Source: an uncultured Lachnospiraceae bacterium
GTDB taxonomy: Bacteria > Bacillota > Clostridia > Lachnospirales > Lachnospiraceae
Direction of reading: 5' to 3'
NCBI GenBank assembly: GCA_910585905.1
Contig: CAJUID010000025.1
Span: forward strand, 1 to 49,626
Length of the DNA: 49,626 nucleotides
In this document: piece by piece, positions 6,421 to 15,213 of the stretch
Numbering within the stretch: position 1 is the stretch's first letter
Layout: each line of letters starts with the position of its first letter
Position numbers and translations under genes: made by a program
The notes under the pieces: model-generated
Databases searched by the model: none
The model's input: only the letters and a program-made list of their open reading frames with translations
Told to the model about the DNA's origin: nothing

Positions 6421-8286
6421 ATGAATCATTTTGAGATGGAATTAGAACAACTGGAAGCAAAAATCGAATCAGATATTGATTTTGAAAAACTGACAGAACT
6501 CTGCGAGCATTTAAAGGATGCCGTGAAAGAGATTCTGGACTCCTGTGGAATCTATTTCCGCATATTTTCTAGGGTTAAATCGGTTCATTCGATTGCTGAA
6601 AAAATTAAACGTGGAAATTACGGCACAGAAATCAATCCAAAAAAAATCCAGGATTTAGTCGGCCTCCGGGTTGTCCTCTACTACTATGATGATCTGAGTA
6701 TCTGCCGCGACATTACAGAAAGTACCTTCCAAATGATTGATGACTGGTCCCGCCCAAAATATAGCGCAGATGAATTTAGGGCAACAAAAATAAATGGAGT
6801 ATTCCGCTTTCCTACAGAATATTTTAACCTATACAAAAAGGAACTCTGGAAACTTCCTATTGATACAACATTTGAAATTCAATTCCGCACCGTTTTCTTT
6901 GAAGGCTGGCATGAAATCGAACATGATATGCGCTATAAAAGCTTTCTTTCTGATGATGAATTCTGGAAAGGAAGTGAAGAACTTTCCCGTGTACTTAACT
7001 GCATCCTTGCCAACCTTGAATTAAGCGACTGGTCTTTAATCCAGCTTTTTGACCAACTATCGTATAACCACTACAAACGCGGAAACTGGGAACTGATGCT
7101 AAAGAGCAAATACCGCATAAAGATAAGCGATACAGAAACTCTTGACCCACGGATTGTAGAGGTGTTTGACCGAAACCGGAATGTGGCAAAACAATTTTTT
7201 AAAGGTTCCCGCAAACATTTTATAAAGGAGCTTTTAAAATTAGACAATCCTCATGTAAACTACAACCTAATTGTTATGTTGATGAATAATCTCGATGTCC
7301 ACAATGAGGAAATTGCTGCAATCTGTGATACCATTACACTGACAAGGGATGACAGAGTCTATCAAAAACATACCTTTACCAGGCTGGAATCAAATATTCT
7401 ATTCCAGCTGGAGCTTCCTCTGCTCCACAAGGAGACCCGATTGATAGAAACAGAATTTAATAATGCTGCGATGATTCTATACAAATGGGCACGTTTTAAA
7501 TTAAACCCTGTATTTGAAGATATGCCGGCGGAAATTTCTTCCTACAAAAATTCTCTGCCAGGATATCAACTTAAGATAACCTACCACCCAGAGAAACTTT
7601 CTTTTACGATGAAACTACAACATATCGACGCAAAGGCAGTAGGAACCTTGTGGCATCTCCACGCCTCCATTGCATTGATGGATGATGGACTCTTGCATTT
7701 TTACCACATCACTTCAAGAGATATGCCAAGAGGTATCTCCCAGCGTTCTACCTTTATCAAACCTTCTTTTTTAGCGGATCTATCCAATAAAATAGGTATC
7801 GTAGATGTAGCACGCCTAAGCAATAAAGCACAATTTGTCACAAAAGATGAACAACTTTCCAGTATGATAGAATTAGTTCAATCTGCTGAACGAAAACTAC
7901 CTGTTGTTGTTATTGCACAGCATACCAGGGACTTAGGTTCTGACAACCCAGCCATATTTCGGGATTATGATATGAATACTTTTACAGTAAATGGAACACG
8001 CCTTGCAAAAGTTGTCGGGCATTACTGTCATGTCATGATGCTTGATTATGAGATGATTGCAGACTTTGCATACGCTTTTCAGCTTTTAGCCGAAGATATC
8101 CATGGTTGCATCTGTATCTTCTGGCCAAACTATGCTGGCAAATCAATGGAACTTTTCACTCGCAAAATGGTTATCGACACACAGTTTGACTTCAACCGCT
8201 TTGCGTTCCATGATGATAACATATCAGAAAAGGCATTCCGCCATAAACTAGTACAAATGATAAAAAATAACAATGTCAGCCGTTAG
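6421..8286 (+). CDS. RelA/SpoT-synthetase-like protein with large unrecognised C-terminal region
   Basis: A 621-residue soluble protein with GGAGG eight bases before its ATG. Residues about 50-175 resemble the (p)ppGpp synthetase fold: RVKSVHSIAEKI (51-62), DLVGLRVV with a possible metal ligand D78, EIQFRT (152-157), WHEIEH (163-168) and MRYK (170-173). The usual GYxSxH substrate loop is missing; GVFRFPTEYF (126-135) occupies its place. No HD hydrolase, TGS or ACT domain is present. Residues 200-360 are mostly helical, 375-450 look beta-rich, and 460-600 look alpha/beta (LPVVVIAQHTRDL, VNGTRLAKVVGHYCHVMML, GCICIFWPN). I do not recognise these parts. It is the only plus-strand gene here and forms its own transcription unit. 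It may be a divergent alarmone synthetase, a nucleotide-modifying toxin or a defence effector; the function is not established. Confidence 0.75.
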   Translation: MNHFEMELEQLEAKIESDIDFEKLTELCEHLKDAVKEILDSCGIYFRIFSRVKSVHSIAEKIKRGNYGTEINPKKIQDLVGLRVVLYYYDDLSICRDITESTFQMIDDWSRPKYSADEFRATKINGVFRFPTEYFNLYKKELWKLPIDTTFEIQFRTVFFEGWHEIEHDMRYKSFLSDDEFWKGSEELSRVLNCILANLELSDWSLIQLFDQLSYNHYKRGNWELMLKSKYRIKISDTETLDPRIVEVFDRNRNVAKQFFKGSRKHFIKELLKLDNPHVNYNLIVMLMNNLDVHNEEIAAICDTITLTRDDRVYQKHTFTRLESNILFQLELPLLHKETRLIETEFNNAAMILYKWARFKLNPVFEDMPAEISSYKNSLPGYQLKITYHPEKLSFTMKLQHIDAKAVGTLWHLHASIALMDDGLLHFYHITSRDMPRGISQRSTFIKPSFLADLSNKIGIVDVARLSNKAQFVTKDEQLSSMIELVQSAERKLPVVVIAQHTRDLGSDNPAIFRDYDMNTFTVNGTRLAKVVGHYCHVMMLDYEMIADFAYAFQLLAEDIHGCICIFWPNYAGKSMELFTRKMVIDTQFDFNRFAFHDDNISEKAFRHKLVQMIKNNNVSR

Positions 8287-8297
8287 ATTCTACATCA

Positions 8298-8329
8298 GTT
8301 GAGGGGCAAAAAATATTTTGCCCCTCAAC
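8298..8329. terminator. bidirectional terminator between convergent genes
   Basis: A perfect 14-bp stem (8298-8311 and 8316-8329), GTTGAGGGGCAAAA with loop AATA, lies between the plus-strand RelA/SpoT-like gene and the minus-strand proB. The A and T tracts of the stem supply the U-run in either direction. Confidence 0.8.
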
Positions 8330-8340
8330 ATCATCTATTA

Positions 8341-9147
8341 CTATTCTTTTGAGAGGGTAAATAGTGTTCCCACTTGTTTATCCTCAAATAACTCGTACAG
8401 TTTCCGCGGCCTCTTTCCGTTCATCAAAACAACATCAATCCCCGCCTCATATGCCAATTCTACTGCATGAATCTTTGTTTTCATGCCTCCGGTGCCAAAT
8501 TTTGAACCAGCACCTCCCGCAAGCCCACGTATCTCTTCATTTATTTCATGAACTACCGGAATCAACCTGGCATCTTCCGCCTTTTTAGGGTCACAATCGT
8601 ACAAGCCGTCAATATCCGACATAATAATCAATAAGTCTGCATTTGCAAGTGTTGCTACCACGGCAGCGAGAGAATCATTCTCCCCCACCTCCAGCTCAAG
8701 CTCATCAATCGCAACAGTATCATTCTCATTCACAACCGGAATCACACCAAGCCTTAAAAGGCGCTCCAAAGCATTTTCCACATTTTGCCTGCGGTCCTCA
8801 AGTAAAATATATTTTGTTAAAAGCATCTGTGCGACTGTAATGCTGTAATTGGAAAACAAATCATCATACAAATACATTAGTTCACATTGCCCAACGGCGG
8901 CACATGCCTGTTTGCCAGGTGTATCCTTTGGCCGTTCCACCATGCCGAGCTTTCCCATACCAAGCCCGATCGCACCACTGGATACCAATATCACCTCATG
9001 GCCAGCATTATAGATATCTGCCAGTGTCTTAACTAACTGTTCTACCCTGCGGATATTCAGCCTTCCTGTTTTGTGCGTCAGGGTGGAAGTCCCTACTTTT
9101 ACTACTATTCGTTTTCTTTCGCTAATCTTTCTCACAACGTTCTCCAT
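8341..9147 (-). CDS. proB: glutamate 5-kinase, short form without PUA domain
   Basis: ProB phosphorylates L-glutamate to gamma-glutamyl phosphate, the first step of proline synthesis. The protein has the amino-acid kinase fold: KRIVVKVGTSTLT near the N-terminus, VSSGAIGLGMGKLG, NENDTV, GENDSLAAVVA, MSDIDGLY and GTGGMKTK. It ends at about 268 residues, so the RNA-binding-like PUA domain of the long form is absent, as in many Firmicutes. The start is uncertain: the ATG at 9147 lacks a clear ribosome site, and an in-frame TTG at 9171 lies directly after the citrate synthase stop with AAGGAAG upstream. proA is not adjacent. It probably shares a transcript with citrate synthase, whose product line leads to 2-oxoglutarate and glutamate. 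Confidence 0.93.
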   Translation of the reverse strand: MENVVRKISERKRIVVKVGTSTLTHKTGRLNIRRVEQLVKTLADIYNAGHEVILVSSGAIGLGMGKLGMVERPKDTPGKQACAAVGQCELMYLYDDLFSNYSITVAQMLLTKYILLEDRRQNVENALERLLRLGVIPVVNENDTVAIDELELEVGENDSLAAVVATLANADLLIIMSDIDGLYDCDPKKAEDARLIPVVHEINEEIRGLAGGAGSKFGTGGMKTKIHAVELAYEAGIDVVLMNGKRPRKLYELFEDKQVGTLFTLSKE

Positions 9148-9172
9148 TTCCAAACAAACTGCCAAATTCAAT

Positions 9173-10606
9173 CTAGCAGCTTTCTTCCTTCATAGATAAC
9201 TGTAGTTCCTTCAAATAATGTGTATCAAGTTTTGGTGTAGAACGGTCCTGCAGGGACTCATATACCTTAGGCACCATAATACTCTGATATGCCGGACGGA
9301 TAATTTTATCTACATTGATCAATTCCTCCATGCGGTGCGCACTCCATCCAACGATACGTGCCATCGCAAAAATCGGAGTGAACAGCTCCCTCGGAATACC
9401 AAGCATATTATAAACAAAGCCACTGTAGAAATCGACATTTGCACTGACACCTTTATAAATAGCACATTCCTCACCAATTACTTCCGGTGCGATCCGCTCA
9501 ATCATCGAATAGAGCTCAAACTCCTGTTTCTGGTGTTTTTCCTCTGCCAATAGTTTTACAAACTGCTTAAAGGCTATCGCTCTTGGGTCAGAAATCGAGT
9601 ACACTGCATGACCCATGCCATAAATCAGTCCACGCTTATCAAATGCTTCCCTGCGCACTAGTTTCCTTAAATATTCGCGCACAGAATCTTCATCCTTTAG
9701 GTCACTGACATGCTTCTTTAAATCTTGAATCATCTCTACTACTTTTATGTTTGCCCCGCCATGCTTTGGACCCTTTAACGATGATAATGCCGCCGCGATA
9801 ACAGAGTATGTGTCGGAACCAGCCGATGTTACAACACGTGTTGTAAATGTAGAATTATTCCCGCCGCCATGTTCCATATGAAGTACCAGCGCCAGATCAA
9901 GCACCTTTGCCTCTACATCTGTATAGTCCTTATTTGGCCGCAGCATACGAAGAATATTCTCTGCCGCCGACAGATTATCATCTGGACGGTGGATGTAGAA
10001 ACTCTCGTCGCACTCATAGTGATTGTATGCATGATAACCATATACAGCCAACATCGGAAATACACTGATTAACATCATGCTCTGTGACAAAACATTTTCA
10101 AGTGTGTTATCTGTTACTTTTTCATCATAAGATGCCAGTGTCAAAACGCCCTTTGTTAAAGAATTCATAATATCTTTACTTGGAGCCTTCATAATAACAT
10201 CGCGGACAAAATTTGTTGGGAGTCTTCTGTTTTTTGCCAAAATCTTAGTAAATTCTGCCAGCTGCTCCTTTGTAGGCAGGTCACCAAACAACAAAAGATA
10301 TGCTGTCTCCTCAAACCCAAAACGGTTATCCTGGCGAAATCCCTTTGTCAGATCAAAAATATTATACCCGCGGTAATAAAGCTGCCCGTCGCATGGTATC
10401 ACTCTTCCATCTTTTGTGTCGCTTGCCTTAATTAAAGAAATATTTGTAATTCCAGAGAGAACGCCCTTACCGTTTTTATCCCGGAGTCCCCTCTTTACAC
10501 CGTATTCCTCAAAAAGAGATGCATCAATCTGATTGTTGTCAACACAAACCTTACTATATTTCTGTGAATACTCCGTCATCATTTTCTGAAAATTTTCATT
10601 ACTCAT
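9173..10606 (-). CDS. citrate synthase
   Basis: It condenses acetyl-CoA with oxaloacetate to citrate; a 2-methylcitrate role cannot be excluded. The 477-residue protein keeps the three catalytic positions: His in GPKHGGAN, His in GMGHAVYS, and Asp in NVDFYSG. LHMEHGGGNNSTF and SAHRMEEL are further family marks. About 60 residues precede the fold core, a longer N-terminus than the short bacterial enzymes. The ATG at 10606 follows AAGGGG; an upstream in-frame start at 10627 has no ribosome site. A possible role is to supply 2-oxoglutarate for glutamate, and hence proline through the adjoining proB, in an anaerobe with an incomplete TCA cycle; this is inference from proximity. Confidence 0.94.
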   Translation of the reverse strand: MSNENFQKMMTEYSQKYSKVCVDNNQIDASLFEEYGVKRGLRDKNGKGVLSGITNISLIKASDTKDGRVIPCDGQLYYRGYNIFDLTKGFRQDNRFGFEETAYLLLFGDLPTKEQLAEFTKILAKNRRLPTNFVRDVIMKAPSKDIMNSLTKGVLTLASYDEKVTDNTLENVLSQSMMLISVFPMLAVYGYHAYNHYECDESFYIHRPDDNLSAAENILRMLRPNKDYTDVEAKVLDLALVLHMEHGGGNNSTFTTRVVTSAGSDTYSVIAAALSSLKGPKHGGANIKVVEMIQDLKKHVSDLKDEDSVREYLRKLVRREAFDKRGLIYGMGHAVYSISDPRAIAFKQFVKLLAEEKHQKQEFELYSMIERIAPEVIGEECAIYKGVSANVDFYSGFVYNMLGIPRELFTPIFAMARIVGWSAHRMEELINVDKIIRPAYQSIMVPKVYESLQDRSTPKLDTHYLKELQLSMKEESC

Positions 10607-10680
10607 ATAATACCCCTTTCTGTCCATTGTATCTCGTTTCTAAAAAGTCATTTCTGATATCCTGCTAACAGAATATTGCA

Positions 10681-11115
10681 TCAACGGCTAATATCTGTGA
10701 TATTACTGCTGATCTTTCCTGCAATTTCCTGCAATACTGCAATATGCTCTGGGCTAATTCCTTGAAACAGCCTCTCTAACATTTTCTGCTTCTGCTGCCG
10801 CACTTCTTCAATGACCGGAATTGCTTCCTCTCTGACCAGAAGATGAACATACCTCCTGTCTTCCTGCAAATGCTTTCTCTCTAAAAAGCCATGTTCAATC
10901 AACTTCTCTACAGACTTAGACACATAAGACTTTGCAAGATAATGATTCTCTACAATGTCCCTTGCCGTATCACAACTCTTATGCTCATATAAAAATAACA
11001 GCACACGTATGTCAGCAAGGTTTAACTCATACTCCTCAAAAACAGCACTAAAATACGCTTCCTGAAACCTCCTATACTGATGCCCATTTAAAAGCAGTTC
11101 CACCTTGTCATCCAA
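10681..11115 (-). CDS. MarR-family transcriptional regulator
   Basis: A 144-residue winged-helix regulator. Residues 30-100 hold the MarR pattern: ADIRVLLFLYEHKSCDTARDI, a recognition helix YLAKSYVSKSVEKLIEHGFL and the wing HLQEDRRYVHLLV. The C-terminal helix matches the dimerisation region. The start is TTG at 11115, placed ten bases after GGAAGGG; no good ATG is in frame nearby. It has its own promoter (11174-11202) and an operator-like palindrome in the leader (11134-11147), so it is probably autoregulated. Target and ligand are unknown; the downstream citrate synthase gene could be a target. Confidence 0.88.
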   Translation of the reverse strand: MDDKVELLLNGHQYRRFQEAYFSAVFEEYELNLADIRVLLFLYEHKSCDTARDIVENHYLAKSYVSKSVEKLIEHGFLERKHLQEDRRYVHLLVREEAIPVIEEVRQQKQKMLERLFQGISPEHIAVLQEIAGKISSNITDISR

Positions 11116-11133
11116 TCAGGTCACACCCTTCCC

Positions 11134-11147
11134 ATACTAAATAGTAT
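11134..11147. promoter_or_regulatory. operator-like palindrome upstream of the MarR gene
   Basis: ATACTA-AA-TAGTAT is a perfect 6+6 palindrome in the leader between the promoter and the TTG start. MarR proteins bind such sites as dimers, so autoregulation is the natural inference. Confidence 0.5.
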
Positions 11148-11173
11148 ATTATGAAACTGTTCACTTTAGAACT

Positions 11174-11202
11174 ATTGTAATCCCCTGCTCCCTATTTGTC
11201 AA
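11174..11202 (-). promoter_or_regulatory. promoter of the MarR gene, TTGACA-17-TACAAT
   Basis: A consensus -35 TTGACA (11202-11197) is separated by 17 bp from TACAAT (11179-11174). The dispersed repeat at 11203-11250 abuts the -35 box. Confidence 0.75.
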
Positions 11203-11250
11203 GTCACATAACCCGCCACTTGGGGTATGACTTAGCTTCTCTAAAAGAAC
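11203..11250. repeat. dispersed inverted repeat, copy 2
   Basis: GTCACATAACCCGCC, then GGGGTATGACTTAGCTTCTCT, matches the minus-strand reading of the 3288-3369 element. CATAACCC can pair with GGGGTATG with one mismatch. It lies between the sensory operon end (11275) and the MarR promoter. Confidence 0.55.
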
Positions 11251-11274
11251 CATTCGCTGTTGAACCATACCCTT

Positions 11275-12336
11275 TTACTTTTTATTCTTCTTGTATTCAC
11301 CAAGGTACGCACTGACATTGTCAATAGTAACCTTTGAGTAAGGCAGATAGATGTATTTGCCATTTTTAAAGGTTATATCCTCCATCCCCTTTTTGGACAC
11401 TATCGCGACAGCTAACTTTGCAATTGCCGCCGCCTGTCCCTCCTTATCGTTATACACTGTTCCAGACAGCTCTTTCTCCAACACTGCCTCCAGTCCGACG
11501 TCCGTCCCATCAATACCAAAAAATACTGGTAAATTTTCTCGTGTAATGTTCAGCTTACTATAAGCATCCATCGCACCCAATGCCATGTCATCATTGTTTG
11601 CCAGAACAAGTTCAATTTTATTCTGATGCTGGCCGATCATCTGCAGCATCCGGCTCTGGGCCTGCGCACGGTTCCAATTTGCAATTCCATAACTGAGCTT
11701 TTCAAGTTTGATCTTATTATCTTTTAGAGTATCCACCGCATTTTCTGTCCGAATAATAGCATCTTGATGGCCAGGCTCTCCCTCCAGTACCACATATTGG
11801 ATTTTCCCATCCTTATTCCGGTCAATCCTATTGTTGGATTTTATAAGGTCTACAGCCATCTCCCCCTGCATGATCCCAGACTGCTTTGCATCTGCCCCAA
11901 CGTAATACAGTCCGTCCCACTGCATCATGTCTTCTGCAACTGGTTCCCTGTTGAAAAAAATAATCGGCACATTATTTTCCCTTGCAAGGTCTATTATTTC
12001 TGACGGGTCCGTCCGGTCTACCAAATTTACACAAAGCACATTACAGCCCGCATCAATCAATTCCTTAACCTGGTCATCCTGTGTCCGCTGTGAACCGGCT
12101 GAATCCCGTATAGTCATTGTAATATCCAACGCATCATTTTCCAACCGCTCAAACTGTTTCCTGATACATTCAATCATCTGGCCCAAAAAAGTATCGTTTT
12201 GATTATAACAGATCACACCTGCATAAACTTTGTCTTTTGCAGCCGGCCGATATCTCCCGCAGGAACAAAAAAGCTGCGTACACATACAGAAAAGCAACCC
12301 TGCCATCCACATATTTTTCATTATTCTTTTTTTCAT
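11275..12336 (-). CDS. galactose/glucose-type substrate-binding lipoprotein with canonical domain order
   Basis: A 353-residue extracytoplasmic sugar binder. The signal peptide ends at LFCSC, so Cys26 is the likely lipidated residue. The order matches E. coli MglB: VYAGVICYNQNDTF first, then CVNLVDRTDP, IIFFNREP, YYVGADAKQSGI, the EF-hand-like calcium loop DRNKDGKIQ, the GHQDAIIRTE sugar-contact segment, NWNRAQAQ, LANNDDMALGA and FFGIDGTDVG. The ATG at 12336 follows GGGGGC. It is the last gene after a response regulator, a histidine kinase and a second binding protein, with no permease of its own. A sensory role, presenting galactose or glucose to the kinase, is therefore inferred; supplying the mgl permease is the alternative. 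Confidence 0.88.
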   Translation of the reverse strand: MKKRIMKNMWMAGLLFCMCTQLFCSCGRYRPAAKDKVYAGVICYNQNDTFLGQMIECIRKQFERLENDALDITMTIRDSAGSQRTQDDQVKELIDAGCNVLCVNLVDRTDPSEIIDLARENNVPIIFFNREPVAEDMMQWDGLYYVGADAKQSGIMQGEMAVDLIKSNNRIDRNKDGKIQYVVLEGEPGHQDAIIRTENAVDTLKDNKIKLEKLSYGIANWNRAQAQSRMLQMIGQHQNKIELVLANNDDMALGAMDAYSKLNITRENLPVFFGIDGTDVGLEAVLEKELSGTVYNDKEGQAAAIAKLAVAIVSKKGMEDITFKNGKYIYLPYSKVTIDNVSAYLGEYKKNKK

Positions 12337-12368
12337 CCTTCCGCCCCCTCTGTATTTATACCACAAAG

Positions 12369-13349
12369 CTACTGGCTCATTGTAAAAATAATTTCCTGAT
12401 TTTCTTTTGAAAACAACTCTTCCTTGTGAACTACTGTGTAAGATAATGTATGGTTCTCCATTTTACGAAAAAAATGCCTCATATTTTCCGCTGCCTCTGT
12501 CAAACTCTGGTATCCAACATTAAATTCATCTGGAACTACAAGACATTCGACAACACCTGTATCCAGATAATAAATTACCTCGGTAGAACTTCCAATTCCA
12601 AACACTAATGCGCCATGAAGATTATTGGCCGCTGAGTATTCTGCTGCTGTCTTAAGGCTTTTATTGTCCAGTGCAATCACGATATCAACCTTCGGTTGGT
12701 TTCTCAAAGAATTCTCTTCGGCCTCCCCGAATAAACCGGAAACAGACCAACGAACTTCTGCGCCAGTATCTTTTATCCCGTCTTGAAATCCCTTTATCCT
12801 GTCTGCCACTGTCTCAGAGTCTGCTGCTTCCGATACAATTCCCAATATCTTGTCATCTAAATTCTGGTAATAATCTTTCAACACCTCTTCTGCCAATGCT
12901 TTGCCGATGGCATAATTATCCTCCGTCGTGATGGGAAACTCAGATTCCCCGCCGTCCTCTGACACTGTATCCCCAATTAACATAACTGGCACACTCTTCT
13001 GAATCTTTTTTAGCTGCTTCAAAAGGGCAGCATCATTGCCCGGAATCGGCTGCACAATCACAGCATCAGCTCCGTTATCCACTTCGTATTTGATGGCACT
13101 GATTTCTTCCTCCAGAGTCATTTTTTCTCCTGTGCTGGCAACAAATACCTCAACACCCTGATCCTCCGCAGCCATTTTCAATCCATACCGAAATGCAGAC
13201 CATTGGCTGTCATCCGAATTCTGTACAATCACAGAAACTTTGCGGCGGTTGCTTTTTGTCTGCTCCACAAACATAACACCTGCTAACACCACCACCATAG
13301 CAGCCAGCACTACTTCCGTTAATATAAATATCTTTCTATTATTTTTCAT
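12369..13349 (-). CDS. membrane-anchored periplasmic-binding-protein-like sensor component
   Basis: A 326-residue protein with an N-terminal hydrophobic helix (about residues 8-29) and no lipobox, so it is probably anchored by that helix. The rest is a type I periplasmic-binding fold: VSVIVQNSDDSQWSAFRYGL, a DAVIVQPIPGND segment, PVMLIGD, an N-terminal-lobe return ILGIVSEAAD, and VDIVIALDNKSL. Its first codons overlap the 3' end of the kinase gene by 11 bases, so translation is coupled. A GTG one codon upstream is an alternative start. With the kinase, the regulator and the following lipoprotein it forms a sugar-sensing cassette. The ligand is not predictable; the pocket residues differ from the MglB type. 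Confidence 0.82.
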   Translation of the reverse strand: MKNNRKIFILTEVVLAAMVVVLAGVMFVEQTKSNRRKVSVIVQNSDDSQWSAFRYGLKMAAEDQGVEVFVASTGEKMTLEEEISAIKYEVDNGADAVIVQPIPGNDAALLKQLKKIQKSVPVMLIGDTVSEDGGESEFPITTEDNYAIGKALAEEVLKDYYQNLDDKILGIVSEAADSETVADRIKGFQDGIKDTGAEVRWSVSGLFGEAEENSLRNQPKVDIVIALDNKSLKTAAEYSAANNLHGALVFGIGSSTEVIYYLDTGVVECLVVPDEFNVGYQSLTEAAENMRHFFRKMENHTLSYTVVHKEELFSKENQEIIFTMSQ

Positions 13350-15213
13350 CACTATTTATCCCATATTTTCCTGCTAATAATTTTTTCCCAGACAAACTAT
13401 GCCCCTTTTCCAGAATCTGCCTATTCTCTTCAGTATATGGCACTGCAGGGATACGAATAGAAACCGTCGTTCCCTCATCCGGCTCACTTTCAATTACAAT
13501 ACCGTATTCCTTTCCAAATAAAATCTGAATCCGATTATTGACATTCACAAGCCCGACACCTGAACCACGTTTATGAACCCGGCTGCTGTCTGTCAGTATC
13601 AAATCCACTTCGTCTTCTGGTATTCCAATTCCATTATCTTCCACTGAAAGAATAATAATCTCATCCTCTCTTTTCCCGATGACTTTAATCTCCCCACAAT
13701 CGTCCATGCTGCTGACCCCATAATTAATTGCATTCTCTAAGATTGGCTGCAAAATTAACTTAACACTGCAATAAGAAGCAACCTCTGGATCAATATCAAA
13801 TTCAACTGAAAAACTATTTTTATAACGTATCTTTTGAATATTCATATAACTCTGCGCATGCTGCAGCTCATCTTTAACGCTAATAATCGTGCGCCCTTTT
13901 GACAAGCTGATTCGAAACAGTTTTGCCAATTCCGAAATCATAAAAACAGCATCATCGTTCCTCTCTCCCTCGATCATCCAGGTAATCGAGTCCAACGCAT
14001 TATATAAAAAATGAGGATTAATCTGGCTCTGCAGTGCATCCAGCTCACTTTTCCTTCTCTCATTCTGTTCCATCACAATTTCCCGCATCAATGACTCAAT
14101 CTGCTCATAGGAACGTTGGATCGAGAGCCCAAGATGTCTGATTTCCTCAGAGCCCCCAATATAAATTTCTGGTTTTTCTCCTGCCTCATATTCTACAACC
14201 GAATCATTTAGTTTTAAAATCGGGCTGGAAATCCTGTCCGATACAATGCGGTTCACCACTGCTAACATCATTGCCATCAAAAGCATAAGCATCAAAATAA
14301 AATATCGGATATTCAATGTATCGTGGGTAAATGCCGAATATGGGATAACACCCACCAGCTTCCATCCTGTATAACTGATTGTCTTTACAACCAGTTTGCG
14401 GTGCTCTCCTTTAAAATATTCATCATAGACACCTGTCTTATAATTCGCAATTGCCGCATTATTTTCACTGGAAATCCCTTTACTGATCTGTAGCTGCCGC
14501 ATATGGTATATCACCTGTCCATTGCTGTCACACAGATAATAATATTGTCCATTATTTGAAGCGTTAATCTGCTTCATCATCCGTGATATACTGGAAAAGT
14601 CCATATCAACCAGTAAAACTCCAGATACGGAACCGCCCTTATCAGTTAGCTCAACAACACGGCTCAATGAGATTACCCAATAATACCGACGGGCAGCATC
14701 ATCAAATAGATTTTGAATATGCGGTGTAGAGAAATGCATATTTTCCATTTCACCCATCGCCTTCCGATACCAGTCCTGTCTGGTAACATCTGGGTCCTCC
14801 TTCTGTACGGCAACCGGTTCTGCCGCCATCAGTCCCCCATAATTATTGTAAATGGCGATACTGCGCAAGTTATTTCTATTTGCTTCATACAAAAGATTCA
14901 TTCCTCGTTGTATATCATTATTTTGATTTGAAAAATCATTTTCTTTAATAACATTATAATAGACCGCATCCGATATCTGACGCATACTAACCAGATAATC
15001 CTCCAGATTCTCCCTTGTCTGCTCCATCAATTTCTGAGTATTCTGTATCACCTCTTGTCTGGATAAAGAGGAGAACTTAATATACATTACAATCCCCAGA
15101 ATTAGCATAATGGATATTGAGATTGCAGAAAAGGCAATCATTATAGTAGACTGCATGCCTCTCGGCTTTAGACCCTGCTTATTCCCCCAGTACCTAGTTC
15201 TCACTTTCCTCAT
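13339..15213 (-). CDS. YesM-type sensor histidine kinase
   Basis: A 624-residue membrane kinase. TM1 lies at about residues 23-46, an extracellular double-Cache-type domain at 47-295, TM2 at about 302-320, and HAMP at about 321-370. The His_kinase domain follows with QINPHFLYNALDSI (phospho-acceptor H401). The HATPase domain shows NAINYGVSS, VEDNGIGIP and RGSGVGLVNVNNRI. The start is uncertain: the ATG at 15213 overlaps the upstream regulator by 20 bases but sits only one or two bases from AAGGAG; a GTG at 15204 has better spacing. YesM kinases pair with AraC-type regulators to control carbohydrate uptake genes. The two binding proteins encoded after it may modulate the sensor domain. Confidence 0.93.
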   Translation of the reverse strand: MRKVRTRYWGNKQGLKPRGMQSTIMIAFSAISISIMLILGIVMYIKFSSLSRQEVIQNTQKLMEQTRENLEDYLVSMRQISDAVYYNVIKENDFSNQNNDIQRGMNLLYEANRNNLRSIAIYNNYGGLMAAEPVAVQKEDPDVTRQDWYRKAMGEMENMHFSTPHIQNLFDDAARRYYWVISLSRVVELTDKGGSVSGVLLVDMDFSSISRMMKQINASNNGQYYYLCDSNGQVIYHMRQLQISKGISSENNAAIANYKTGVYDEYFKGEHRKLVVKTISYTGWKLVGVIPYSAFTHDTLNIRYFILMLMLLMAMMLAVVNRIVSDRISSPILKLNDSVVEYEAGEKPEIYIGGSEEIRHLGLSIQRSYEQIESLMREIVMEQNERRKSELDALQSQINPHFLYNALDSITWMIEGERNDDAVFMISELAKLFRISLSKGRTIISVKDELQHAQSYMNIQKIRYKNSFSVEFDIDPEVASYCSVKLILQPILENAINYGVSSMDDCGEIKVIGKREDEIIILSVEDNGIGIPEDEVDLILTDSSRVHKRGSGVGLVNVNNRIQILFGKEYGIVIESEPDEGTTVSIRIPAVPYTEENRQILEKGHSLSGKKLLAGKYGINSDEK

